From positions 215,190,965 to 215,254,964 of the forward strand of contig OX352774.1 in the NCBI GenBank assembly GCA_947095535.1: 64,000 bases of DNA, written 5' to 3'. This document shows, piece after piece, positions 44,794 to 57,185 of this stretch. The notes below the pieces were generated by a model, which searched no databases, was not told the origin of the DNA, and worked only from the letters and a program-made list of their open reading frames with translations. The translations under genes were made by a program, and so were the position numbers. Source of the DNA: Poecilobothrus nobilitatus (lineage: Eukaryota > Arthropoda > Insecta > Diptera > Dolichopodidae). Each line of letters opens with the position of its first letter. Position 1 is the stretch's first letter.

Positions 44794-46477
44794 TTTATAA
44801 GTATATTAAATTTAAATCTAAAAATTAATAATACTTTTTTTTTTCTTTTCTTTATAAAATAAATAATTATTTTTTTTCTTATATTTTCTTTAAAATTTTT
44901 AAATTTTATACTCGTCCTTTGGTTAGTTATTTTCCTTTTTTTTTTTTTTTTTTTTTTAATTTTTACCATTTTGGTTTTTAATATAATTGCACGAAATTAA
45001 ATTTTTATTTTTGTTTTTTCTTTTTTTGTATTTGAAATTTTTCAAAAAATTTTTCTATAAAATAAAGTTTTTTTAAAAAAAAAAAAAAATTTTTTTCTCA
45101 CAAATACATTTAATAAATATATTGAATAATTTTCAAATCACATATTTTGATATCAGTTTTTTTCATTGTTTTTTTATTTTTTAATTATTTAAATATTTTA
45201 TTATAATTTCGAAAATAAAAAATAAAAAAATTTTTTTTTAAATTGAGCATTCATAATTGCAAAATTTTTATTTTCGTGAACATTCAAAAAAAAGGAAAAA
45301 AAAAATTCTTGAGGTTTCTTTCAGTTTGTATGTGGTTTTTTATTTATAGAATTTATATTAAAAAAATGTTCAAAAAATTCATTTTGTTTAAATTAATATT
45401 TTTTAAATTTTTTAAAAAATAAAATATGTATAGGTAATAATAATTGAAAAAATATGTATGTAGGTATCATGATATCATATCATATTTTCTGATAATTTAA
45501 AAAAAAACAAATTGGGTTGGTTTTAAAAGATTAAATTCTAAGACTTTAACCAGCTTTAACACAAAAATTAGATGTTAACCCCACCTCCAATATTATAAAA
45601 AATATTGTTTAACAAATTTAAGAAAAATTAAAATAGAAAATCAAATTAGTAAATTATTGATGAAAAAAAAATACTGAAAATTAAGTAGAGGCAGAAGCTA
45701 TACATTTTTATATAAAAAGTTCAAAGAGCTCGTTTATCTCTTTACATGCTTTTAGATATATATTTAAAAAATAATTAAAAGGATAATAATTTTTTTTACG
45801 GATCGCCCTATTTAGAAGTTATTTTTTTTAAAGAACTCTTCGGTTTCTTCTATTAGTAACCAAACTTTATTATAATAATAAAATACAAAATGTTTTTTTT
45901 TTTTAAATATACATTTCTCCGAAAAATATGCAATTTAATTAAAATTTTTCCGTTTTAATTTCAAACGTTTCACTTTTTTTCGTATCTAATAAAAAATAAT
46001 GTTTCATATATTTTTGTACCTAGCAACATACAACAATGTTGCTAAAAATTAAAATAAACATACATCATATTTAAGTAGTGTTGAATTTTTTTAATGTTAA
46101 AAAACCACATACGTTAAAATTATTCAAAATTTAAGTAATTTGAAAAATGTTTTTTAATTAAATTATTTAATTTTTATTTTTCCCTAATTAAAAATTTTTA
46201 AATGTGGTTAAGTTTCATATTTTTGAGAACTGCAAGGTATTTTTTGCTTTAAGATTTAGAATATTGTAATTTGCGGATATTTAAATATTTTTTTTTTAAT
46301 TTTAACTCTTAATAGTATTAGCATATATTTTTTATCATTTAAAATTATTTATTTCTAGTAAATAATCAAAAAAAAATGGATGGTATAATGATAATATACA
46401 TTTCTAATACAAGTTGTACTTAACATTTTCTTTCATTTCTAAAGATTTAAGTTTCAATTATACTGTATTAAATAATA
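44039..46477. other. Low-complexity AT-rich DNA
   Basis: There are TA microsatellites (44725-44795) and very long A/T runs. Nothing coding was recognised. Confidence 0.5.
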
Positions 46478-46960
46478 TAGAACCACGCAGACGTCAGAGG
46501 CTTGTCAGAAGGCAGAGAAAACAGCAATAGTGACATAATTCTGTAGTTTAAAACAGAATATGGAAGAGAGTAGCAGCAGAATATGTTTTAAACGTCATTA
46601 TAATAATAATAATAAATTTTTGTTTTAAATGTCAAAAAATATTAAACAAATTTTTTCCAAAACTACATACATACTATAAATTTAATTAAAATTATTTGAT
46701 GGGATTTTATGAGATTTAATTATGTTAATATTTTAATAATTATTTTTATAAATATAAATTTAAATTATTCATATGACATTTTTTTAATTTGACAGACAGA
46801 GCAGAGGGCTAAATATCAGAATTATGAAAAAGAAGCGACGTCTCTGCCGCTGCCATATTCTATGTTTACCCATATTAAAATACATTGTTTCTAAAATAAA
46901 ATTCTACCGCTTCCGCTGATCTCTGTCAGGTGCTGTTTCTGGTATATGACTTATGAAGTT
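46478..46960. mobile_element. Possible foldback element with GC-richer ends
   Basis: Two GC-richer blocks mirror each other. On the left are GTCAGAGG..TCAGAAGGCAGAG (about 46493) and then AGAATATGGAAGAGAG (about 46557). On the right, reading inward, are CTACCGCTTCCGCTGATCTC (about 46905) and TCTGCCGCTGCCATATTCTA (about 46843). The reverse complements correspond imperfectly in the right order. The centre is plain AT-rich DNA. Confidence 0.4.
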
Positions 46961-48595
46961 ATGATATCAGTTTGATAAATTAGAAATACGTCATCGTTTG
47001 TAATCATTTCTTTTTTTAAATGAAGTATATATGAATTTATTCAAATGGTAAAATGTAAAAATAAATAAAAAATATAGATATAGAGAGATACTTAATTATA
47101 GTTTTTTTTTTTATAGTAAAGATTATTTAAATATTTATTTTTACTTACTATTTGCGAATAATCTTTGTTTGGCATTAATATATGTTTGAAAGATTTTTTA
47201 GATTTAATTTTTTGCCTAATTAAAAAGAATTTAACTATATAAATAATTGGGACTAATGAAGAATTAATTAATTAATCTTAAAAATACGATAATAAGTTTG
47301 TTTGATAAAAATTTCATTTTTTTATTTTCTTTCTAAAATATTCCATTACAGTTAATAAAATGTCAGGATCCTTAAAGTTTATATTACTAAAATATATACT
47401 CTGTTATTATACAATTTTTAATTTAACTAGATTTAAAGTAGAATTAGAGGTATAAATAATTGAAAAAAAAAAAAAATAATTGAAAAAATTTAATAATTTA
47501 CTTTTAATCCTTGCAGTTCATTTCTTTTATCTAAAGATGAGCTAAATATATATTTAGTAAACACTAATGTTTACTTAATTATGTTGCATTTATTTATTAA
47601 ACGCTACCAAAATGTTATAGAGACTTTAAAACTAGTTTAAAATTAGTTTGTCTTTTTCATTTCTTCTTAAATTTTCTGAATATCTTAACTTTTCAAAGAG
47701 ACGAATAAATTCATATGTGAATTTATTTTTAAATTTTAGCTTTTCATTTAAGATTTTATTTTATTTCTTTGAAATATTTGATTAAGTCCTTTTAACATTA
47801 CTCTGCGACATATCGTCAACTAGTTTGTGGTTGTATTATTTAAGTTACATATTATAATACCATCTAGCATGTAATATATAATGTAATATGTAATATTATG
47901 TAGTTAGCATGTAATACTATTATGTAGTACGTAATATTTGCTTTCTTCTTCAATTTTTGATAAAAATAATTTGAATTTTGTATTGTTTTACTTACTTTCA
48001 TTTCTTTAGTTTGTATAATTTATAATTTAAAAACTGATAATTTTTTTATTTTAGTTTTAATATAATACTAAAAAATATGTTGTTTTTGGTTTTTTTTTTT
48101 ATTTAATAATTTTATTTTTTTCTTATTTTAATGTGAATTTTTAAAATTTGTTTGTTTTTTTTTGTCTTTTTATTAGAATTATTGCTTTCTAATTAAAACT
48201 AATTAAGAGCAAAATTAATTTCTTTTAACTATTAATTAGTTAGTACTTTTTATTTATTTTTGTTTTAATGAACAAAAAAAAAATTAAAGGAGAATACATA
48301 ATTTATAAAAAAATAAAAATAAGGATAAAAATTAAATTACAAAAAAAAAGCTGAAAAAACATAAAAATAATTAATAAAGATAAAATTTTTTCGCTGCCAT
48401 TATTAGAATCTAATATCTCTAACATCTAATTTCAATCAAAATGAAATTTAGCAATTCATGGGAATAATAGAAATCTTTGTATTAAAATATTATAAGACTA
48501 CAACAATTTTAATCAAAAGAATTATTCTGAAAAGTTAAAAAAAATAGAATAAATTTCGCTCAATTAACTTTTTTCTATGAATATGAAGTATTTTT
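46961..48595. other. AT-rich DNA, nothing recognised
   Basis: There is a local repeat of AGCATGTAATA/TATGTAGT words at 47865-47940. No gene was seen. Confidence 0.45.
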
Positions 48596-49135
48596 TTAAA
48601 AGTGCGCGCCGCCATCCTCCAATGAATCTCAAGATAAAGAAATATTTTTATAAATATTTTCTTGAAATAAAGGACCCCTTTCACCATTTATCACTAAAAA
48701 ATGAATAAAAAAAGACTATTCGGTACCATGAATATCATTAACGAACCTTTCATTTTTTAAAAAAGTGAGTGAATGAACTGTCATTTTAATTGTCAAGTAA
48801 TTGTTGAAAAGTGTTTTTGTTTTTCAGTTGTTTAAAAATATAAGTTGTAAAATTTTATCACTTTTATTTAAAATATTTAAAATTCTTTGATAGTTTTTGA
48901 AACCAACTGAAACAAATAGTACCTTTCACTAAATAAAAAGTAAATGAATGATAAGCAGATGTATTCATTCATTTTGTTAAATTGATGTCACCGAAATTTT
49001 TTCCATATAAAATACAGTACAGTATACACAATGGCAACACTTAATTTTCTAATTGTGACAACTGACATCAAAAGTGAGTGATAGATTCATAAAAAGGATA
49101 AAAACAATAATGACAGCGCCCCAACATTTTTCTTA
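48596..49135. other. Unexplained complexity island
   Basis: It is bounded by GC-rich words GTGCGCGCCGCC (48602) and GACAGCGCCCC (49112). It contains repeated GTGAGTGA and CCTTTCACTAAA motifs and ATGGCAACACTT. No ORF, splice pair or clean terminal repeat was seen. It may be an old mobile element or a regulatory region. Confidence 0.3.
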
Positions 49136-52100
49136 ATCAATTTCACTTCAAAAAAGAATCATTTAATGACTACTAGAACAGAATTGATATAAATATAAGG
49201 GTTATTAGAAAAATTTCTCATAAATTTCTCATAAAAAACAAAAAAAAAAACATTAATTTAAAATAATAATTTGATCTGCAAATAAAAAAATAAGTAAATA
49301 AAAATAATAACAATTATTTTATAGTTTTATAATGTTATTTAATAATTTTTTTTTTCAAATTTATTTATTTTATATTAAAATAAAAAAAAAGTTTTATTAG
49401 ACAAATTTTATGTAGAAAGTAATAAAATCAAACTTAAAAAAAAAAAAACTGAAAATGAAAAATAAAATAAAATTCGAAATAAAACTTTTTTAAAAATTTT
49501 TAAAATAAAATACAATTTTTTTATAATTTTATATATGTATAAAGTTTATGTTTATGTTCTTTTTATGTATTTGTTTTTTCGTTTAAAATCTAATAATATC
49601 ACAATTACAAAAAAAATTGATTTTCATTCTTTTTTTTTGTGTATATTTTCATTTTTGAAAAAAAAAATTGATAATTTTTTCAAAATTTAATATTTTCTTT
49701 TCTTTTTGCCTTTATCTTAAATTTTAGTACTTAATTTTTAAAAAATAAATTATATTCTAAGGACTTATTTATTAAATTTAAGTTATTATTAATAATTTTA
49801 TTAATTATGTATTTCAATTTTTTCTTTTATTTTTTTTTTTTTTTTTTTTTAAATAAATTTTACGAGTAATTTTAAATTTTCTCAGAATATTTTAACATAT
49901 ACAACACACAATCAATGTTCACATTTTTATAAATATATCAAACAAATATATTAATTTTAAAAATAAAATTTTAAAATAGAAAAGTATATAATATTATCTT
50001 TTTTAATGAAACTACAACTAAAAAAAAAAAAAAATATAAAGGACATTATCAAATTTAATAAATCATTCGAAAAAATTAAAAGAAAAAAAAATCTAAAGTT
50101 TTAATAATAAACACATATAAAATATAAAACGTCTTCTATAGTATTTGCACAATAATCGGTTTTTTTTTAAGGTATAAAAAATTGAGATCAAATTTTTTTT
50201 TTTTTGTAATATTTTATTTATGTTTTAATTAAACAGGTTATTCATATTTTTTTTTTTATTTTATTTTGAAAAAGGAAGGAAATGTTTTTTTTTGATAGAT
50301 TTTTGGAAATCATTTTCGAACACTGATTGTGGATAAAGAGTGTTGTTATTATTATCAAAAATTTTTGATAATAAATATTTAATTTTAAAGCAATAAAATA
50401 TTTGAATTTCATAATATGTAGTATGTATTCTATTAAAAATTTTTTAATAAAATTACCTACATTATTAAAAAAATTTTTTTTTTTATAATATATGAATATA
50501 TTTGATACCTACATATTTTCATAAAATCTTCTCTGCATTAAATTTCCATCATATAAATTTTTATAAATTCTATCCATAAATAGAATAAATTGCAAAACAA
50601 TTCAATATACATATGTCTGAATTAAATTTAGTATCTAAAGATATAAATATGTACGTTTTTTAATTATGTATACTCTTTCTTAACATGATATTTATTGAAT
50701 ATCGTAATGTTTTTTTTTTTTTTTTTTTGTTTTTACGAATACTTTTATATAAATATTGTTTTTTTTTATTATGCAATATAAGTTTATAACAATATTATGG
50801 TAAGCTTTAAAATAATTTCGACTCGTCTTGTACTCTTTTTAAAATTTACTAATTATTTATGTTTTTTCTTAATATTAATTAATTTCGGTTAAATAATTTT
50901 TTTCATTATCATTATATTATTAAATATATTTTGTATGATTATAATCGACATTTTTTTTGTTTGTTTTTTTTTTTTTCTTTTACCTTATTTTTACTTAAAA
51001 ATATAAAATATTTTTTTATTATTTTATTTAATTTTTAATTTTTATATATATATTTTAAATAATCATTTTCGCGTAAAATAATAATAATAATATGTTTAAT
51101 ATAATGTACAATATAAAAAAGATACAATGTAAACTGAATTTATATATTTAAATAATATGTTTTTTTTTTTTCGGATGAGATAAAATTAATTATTATTTAA
51201 TATTGTATATCATAAAATTTTAATTTAAAAAAAACAAAAATGGATTAATGCATACATACATATAAAACGCATTTTTATATATTATCATGATACTACAACT
51301 GTAATTTAAAAATTTAATTAAAAAAAAAATTAAAAATATAATAAAATTCTTCCATATTAAATCCCATTTAAAATATTTTTCGTTTTTTTTTTGTATATAT
51401 TTTTGAATGACCATTCTTATAAAAATTCTATTTTATTTTGTATTTTTGCCATTTTTAAAATTATACTTTAAGAATTTAAATTAAATTGAGATTAATTTAA
51501 TTTAAATAAAATTATTATATTATAAGAAAAAAGAGCATTTAATTTAAAAAAAAATTTAAAACTTTTACAATTAAACTTTTACTTTTAAAATTTGATTTGA
51601 GGATTTTCAATTTTTTTTTTTTTTTTTTGAGTTTTCCTAATCGTTTTTATGAAAATATGAAATTTATTGTACATAATTAACTTATTACTTGTAAAATTTG
51701 AAAAAAAAAAGACAATAAGAAGAAAATAAATTAATAAATTTAATAAATGATCTATAATAAATAACATTATAGTTTTAGTGAAAAGATACTGAAGACATTT
51801 AAAATATTTTAATGCAAATGAACTGAAAATTGACAATTTTAAAAACGAAGAATAAAAGTTAATATTGTTGAGTAAAACGTTATGTGCTTGGTTAATTGTT
51901 TTAAAAATTTTAAATTAAAAGGAAAAAAATACCAGTTCATGTAAGTTAGGTAGTGAAATTTTAAAGTATGTATTCTTTCAAATATTTTTTAATATGGAAT
52001 TGTCATCCAATATTTTGTTTTCATTCAAATAAAACAAAAACGAATCTTAATATTTAATACTTAATTGGTGGGTAAATTTTATCTTTTTTACGTATCTTAA

Positions 52101-53358
52101 TTATATTCCTTTTAATAATTTTTTTTTTATACAAAATATATCTCTCTTTTTCCTATTAAAGTTTTCAAAATAAAAAAAATTTTTTTAATGTTTTTTTAAT
52201 TTCAAAAAATGTGATTTAATTGTGTGTTCAGAAAATCCTCATATTTATCTACTTTTATGTTTTTCTTTTTTGTTTTTATAAAATTATTCAAATTTTTATT
52301 TAAAATTGAGCTCTTTTTATTTGTTTATTAATACGTTACTTTTATTTATTATATTTTGAATATGCTTTTGTTATTTTTTTTATTTAATATAATAAATATC
52401 TTATGTTGTTTATAACAAATAGATTTGATTTATTTTTGCAATAAAATCAAATCGAATTGAATTTATCAAGTAGATTAATATTATGCTGTATCAGTATGGT
52501 ATATTAGTATTAAATAATTTTTTATACATTTTCGTAAATTATTTTTATATTAAATTTAATGAATTTTAAGAGCAGGATATTTTTTCTTTATTATAGTTTT
52601 TATCATGTAATTTGCAATTGTATAATACATGGCTTGAATCAGTACTAAATTATTTAAATTAAAATTTTTAATGCAATTTTGAAATTAAATGACCGAATTA
52701 TATTTATATAATAATTGTAATTTATTTGATTTTTTAAATTAAACTACTTTTTATTAGAATTAAAGGATATTTAAATTTCCAATGGGAGGATACCAATTTC
52801 ATTTCAATTTCAATGGGAATGATTGATGCACTATTAATACAACAAGACATTATATAAATAATCTACTCAAGATAATCATATACATATATATATAGAGTAA
52901 AGAGTACGATTTGAAATTATTGGTAAATCAATTGTAGTTTTCTTTTTTTTACAAGCAAAATAAAAAGCAAATAAAAATGTATAGAAATAATTAAACTATT
53001 TTATTAATTTTAACCAATTTTAATCGGGGTAAAATTGTAATATGTAGTAATAATTTTTTATATTCGCTTATTTTTTTTTTTTTTTTAAATTGTTCCATAA
53101 AATTATAAGCTCTTATTACGTACTCTTTATTTTCTTTTATTTCTAAACTGTATTTTCTTTTATTTGTCAATAATTTACATTAATTTTCATTTACATTAAA
53201 TTTTATTTAATATCTGTATAATATAATATTTTAAATATGATTTAAATTTAATTTTAATTAAATTTTGTTGTTTTTTTTTTTTTTTTTTCTTTTTAATTTA
53301 AAAATAAATGAAAATGTATTAATTATAATATTATATTAATAATTTTTATATATATTTT
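49136..53358. other. Very AT-rich DNA downstream of the ligase gene
   Basis: The stretch is dominated by A/T runs. The ORFs at 51220-51414 and 51585-51836 are Phe/Ile/Lys low-complexity. No gene was recognised. Confidence 0.5.
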
Positions 53359-53364
53359 TTTATT
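53359..53364 (-). terminator. Polyadenylation signal of the RING-CH gene
   Basis: AATAAA on the - strand lies about 50 bases past the stop codon (53416), with U-rich sequence beyond. This implies a very short 3'UTR. Other AATAAA matches occur further on in this A/T-rich DNA. Confidence 0.4.
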
Positions 53365-53415
53365 TTGTTTCAAAATGATCATTCATTTATTTATGTAACA
53401 TTTATAATTTTATGA

Positions 53416-54732
53416 TTAACCAACATCTTCACATATCGTATGTAATTTTTCTGATACTTCTAAATTTGTGACAATATTAATTGAACTAACTTTGGCCCTT
53501 TGATAAGCGACAACAGTATTTTCGCCTAATAATTTAATACAAACATAACCAATTAATACAGCGGTACCAATTGTTAATATTCGTATCATTGGATCGTTGT
53601 ACAATTGTATGATTACCCATGCGCATGCACCAGCTACACACATTAATGTTACTAATATTATTGTTTTAGCCCAATGTTGTACTGTAAATCCTTTTTCCCA
53701 GTCAAGTCTATAAAAATAAAATTTCCAAAAAAAGGATAAATAAAAAAATTTTATATAAAATTTTACAATATTATATAATTATGATTTTTTTAATTTAATT
53801 AAAAAATTTGAAAACTAACTTTTTTGTCCTTTCAATTTCATAGGGTGATCCACATACTTTACATGATAAAACTTGATCTGATGTACTACAACTTTCAACT
53901 AACCAACGTCTTAAACATTCATGATGTACAGAACTAACATCACCAGTACATTTACATGGTTGTATTAATGGTTCAATTTTATCAGAATCATAACATATCC
54001 AGCAGTCTTTTTTTGTTAAAAATGATTGACCTTCTTCCGGTGATAAAGTTTTTGTTTCACTTGATGTTGTCGGTATACTTGGATCAATTTGACGACTTAA
54101 TAATTTTCTTGGATTTAATATCCATAATTGTTCTGGCGCCATAGAATTCCATAAACAACAAGGAAACCACAATGCAACACCAACTTCAACTAAACGGAAG
54201 ACGATATCATGCCAATTACGTGAATAAACTGGTACTCTAGAAATGTTAGAATAAATTATATATAGGTAAATATTTTTTTTTTTTTTTTTTTACTTATTAA
54301 AAAGAATCATAATATTTACTTTTTTTTCCAAAAATCACCCAATGTTTCTGATGTTAAAAATCCAACAATTACAATTAGCATAATTGCTTGACTTAATAAA
54401 CCAAGACGTGATTGATGCAATTGTGATGCATTTACAATTGTATCACCAGGTCCTAATAATTTACCAGTTTGATCATATATAAAACCGCCACGTAATTTAA
54501 AGAATACTTCAACACCATAAATTAAAAAGAATACAACAACAATAAGTAAAAGAGCTGCATAACATCCATTAAATACGTGGGAATATGTTTGATGTTTTTC
54601 TGGTAATAATAATGATGAAAATACTTCAGCACCAAATAAACTATATAGGAAGAGATTGAATGCTAAAAATCCAAGAAAACTTTTTGATAAAAATTGTGAT
54701 TTCTCCCAACGAACATCACGTAGATGAAATAT
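53416..54732 (-). CDS. RING-CH (MARCH-type) membrane E3 ubiquitin ligase, 3' three exons (join 54732-54320, 54236-53820, 53707-53416)
   Basis: The protein is a multi-pass membrane protein predicted to act as an E3 ubiquitin ligase. The exons join in frame to 373 aa ending at TAA 53416. Introns of 83 and 112 bp have donors gtaaat and gttagt and acceptors ttctag and ttatag. The joined sequence has a C4HC3 RING-CH domain at residues 216-266: CWIC, CKC, then H-x2-C after seven residues, and CKVC, a perfect match to the MARCH signature. Hydrophobic segments lie at about 18-43, 54-78, 112-127, 148-168, 290-312 and 318-338, so the RING is flanked by membrane spans on both sides. The first exon shown starts after an acceptor (ttttag|ATA) and has no initiator Met, so upstream exon(s) are missing. 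The N-terminal spans (YGVEVFFKL...) faintly recall THH1/TOM1/TOM3-like 7TM proteins. This is unverified, and I cannot name the ortholog. Confidence 0.88.
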
Positions 54733-54952
54733 CTAAAAAAAAAAAAAAAATGACAAAATAATAAAATGTTCGTTAAAATGTTTTATTTATGTAAAATGTA
54801 AATATAACAATTTTTATTTTTGTACTAAATTAACTTTTATCTAAAAAATTTAGAAAAGGTTAGAAATATTTTAAATTTTGTTGAAAAATGACTTTAAGAA
54901 TATAAGAAAATGTGGTAATAAAAATAGTAAAAGGTAGAATGTAAACCAATGG

Positions 54953-55806
54953 TTTTTAAAAGCACACATTTCCAAAAGACAATATAAACTGTTTAGAATT
55001 GTGACTTGCACAAAAATTTTAAAATTTCATGTATCTAAATAAGAAAAAATGTGAAAATAGGACTTTTCTGGAATTTTGAGAGGCTGTAAGTCCGGAATAT
55101 AACTAAGAAAAACCGTTAAGACACGTGAAAACACATTACTGTAGCTTTAATTTTTATGTCTTGCCGAAGAAAAATTTGTACAGGTGCCTAATAGCAAAGT
55201 TTCAATTTTTGAGCCCTAATAGCTCTTAAATAAGGGGTGGTATAACAATATTTTCTAAGGAAACTTATACTAATTCTAAAAGTTCTTTCTTGTCTCAAAA
55301 TTGCAGTTTCCTATCTAAAGGCGTGCCGGAATTATGAAAAAAGAAATTTCATGCAAAATGTATTTTTCACATAACGGTAAATTTAACCTATCTTAAAAGC
55401 ATTCCGGAGTTGTGAGAGTAGAAAAATCATGCAAAATTTGATTTTCACATAACGGTAATTTAAATACTAAATTAAAAATAAATTGTATAACTTTCATATT
55501 AATTTACAAAGGTAAAAAAATACCTGCCGAATGACGTTTCCAGATTGACAAAATGTTAAGCAGAACATAAGATATATGCATTTAAAAATAGGGCTTTTTC
55601 AAAGTTTGAGGGGTTGTAGCTCCGTTATGGATGGGTATGGGGCTACATGAAAAAGTTGTTTCACAAAATTAATTATTTTATGAGACCTAGCCATGGTTAA
55701 ACATTTTTTTCTGTATCTGTAACGGTGTAGAAGTTTTGTAAACAGACGGACAGAGTGAAACTAATAAGCACATTTTGTCAAAATTTTTTTGGAAATGTGC
55801 TAAAAA
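54953..55806. mobile_element. 854-bp TIR element inside the putative ligase intron
   Basis: The left end TTTTTAAAAGCACACATTTCC (54953 onward) and the reverse complement of the right end, TTTTTAGCACATTTCCAAAA, are inverted repeats differing by small gaps. Inside, two 78-bp-spaced units (about 55325 and 55403) repeat CCGGA..T...TCATGCAAAAT and CACATAACGGTAA. An AACAGACGGACAGA tract lies near the right end. No ORF is present. The right 140 bp resemble 57045-57185. Confidence 0.6.
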
Positions 55807-56435
55807 TAGATTACATAGGTATAACCAAAATAATTTTAAAATAAACATTAAATATTTTAAATATTAAACGAATTAATGTAATGCCCCCTCTTAACTTAAA
55901 ATTATTTATTTTATTTAAATAACTTTAAAAAAGCTTTTAGTATATATATGTACTTAATTAAATTAAAAATTTTATTAGCGTATCTAGACTTAACTCAAAT
56001 TTAATGAATTTTTACATTTAGCATAAATGATAACATTTAAACGATAATTTAAAATAATATAATCAATTTTTAAAAGTGATTGGATTATTAGAATAAGTGT
56101 TTCTAAGTGCGCTTTATATTAAATGTTAAAAAATCTGATCAATGGTCAAATAAACTATAAACACTACTACTTTTGCATCGAAGCATTTCTGATAACCTTG
56201 ACTTTGAAAAAAATATTAATAATAGATAAATTCATTGTTCCCTTACAGTTTCACTCTCCCTAAATTAAACTTTCCGTATCTCTGTGATATCTTTTCTAGT
56301 CCTACTCTGTTACCCAAGATTTTCTTTCGATTATATTAACTAAAGGGGGAGATGGGATTAATCAGAAAGAACCTGATACCCAGGGAGTATTTTTAGTGTC
56401 TTTGAATTATTCGAACAAACAAAAGCAAAAATTTG
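55807..56435. other. AT-rich DNA with a short dispersed-repeat match
   Basis: 56330-56395 resembles 27611-27680 (see that repeat block). Otherwise no feature was seen. Confidence 0.4.
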
Positions 56436-56652
56436 CAATTTTTCATATTTTTTTTTTTAATGCATTTCTTCTGCCACATAAATGTGGACAGGATATTACA
56501 CAGCCTTTCCTGTTCAGGCGTGGCTGTAAATGTCGTAAGGGGGAATAACTCTTACGACGTGTGTGGGATTCGAACCCACACTTCCTCGGTCTTTACAGCG
56601 TATTTTATACGCTCTTATCCACTAGGCCACCGAGGACCCCAATTTTTCATAT
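56436..56652 (-). mobile_element. tRNA-derived SINE, copy 2, with perfect 13-bp target-site duplication
   Basis: The element body 56639-56449 is on the - strand and begins GGGGTCCTCGG. It has an A box TGGCCTAGTGG and a B box GGTTCGAATCC with a perfect GTGTGGG/CCCACAC T-arm. The body then forms three hairpins: CTTACGAC/GTCGTAAG, CAGCC..CCTG/CAGG..GGCTG and CCACAT/ATGTGG. An A-rich tail follows. CAATTTTTCATAT at 56436-56448 and 56640-56652 is an intact duplication, so this insertion is fairly young. TGGCCTA(A/G)TGGATAAG also occurs in tRNA-Arg, a possible progenitor. The ORF across it is a shadow. Confidence 0.92.
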
Positions 56653-56899
56653 CTTTTTGGTAAATAAAGAAACATTTTTCTGAAGTTTAAAGAAACGGTA
56701 AAAAATACAATTTTTGAGCTTTGATTTTAGTGTTTTTTATAAAAAAAAAATTTGCACAGGTGTTATACCGGTGTCCAAATTACACATTGTGATTTGATAC
56801 ACGGGAGTGCATAAAAATAAATTTCGAATGTAACATTTGCTTATTCTCAAAAACTTCCTCCTCTTAAGATTTCAAAATTCTAATTAAATGGCAAGAAAT

Positions 56900-57185
56900 T
56901 ATGTAATTTTTATTACATAATTTAATTAATGTTTAAGGTCGTTTTGATATTGAAAAAAATATTGAGCTACACTTGATATATAAACAGAAAATTTTTTGCA
57001 ATTTTGAAGAGCTGTTATTCCTGCAAAAGTTCTGTAAAAATTATATTTTTATGACACCTTCATGGTTAAAATTATATAGTTGCTCCATTGTAAATGGTGT
57101 ATATGTTTTGCTAGACGGACGGATGGATCTACAAAATGAAACAAATAAGCACAACAAATTATTTTTGAAAATGAGCTAAAAAACA
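56900..57185 (+). repeat. Diverged copy of the 54953-55806 element's right part
   Basis: Blocks match 55600-55812 in order: TTTTGAAGAGCTGT, ATGGTTAAA, GACGGACGGA, GAAAC.AATAAGCAC, and an ending GAAAATGAGCTAAAAAA versus GGAAATGTGCTAAAAAT. Its left part is not recognisable. Confidence 0.5.

Noticed and set aside
53956..54144. 62-aa + strand ORF
   Set aside because: It is the antisense shadow of the RING-CH exon.
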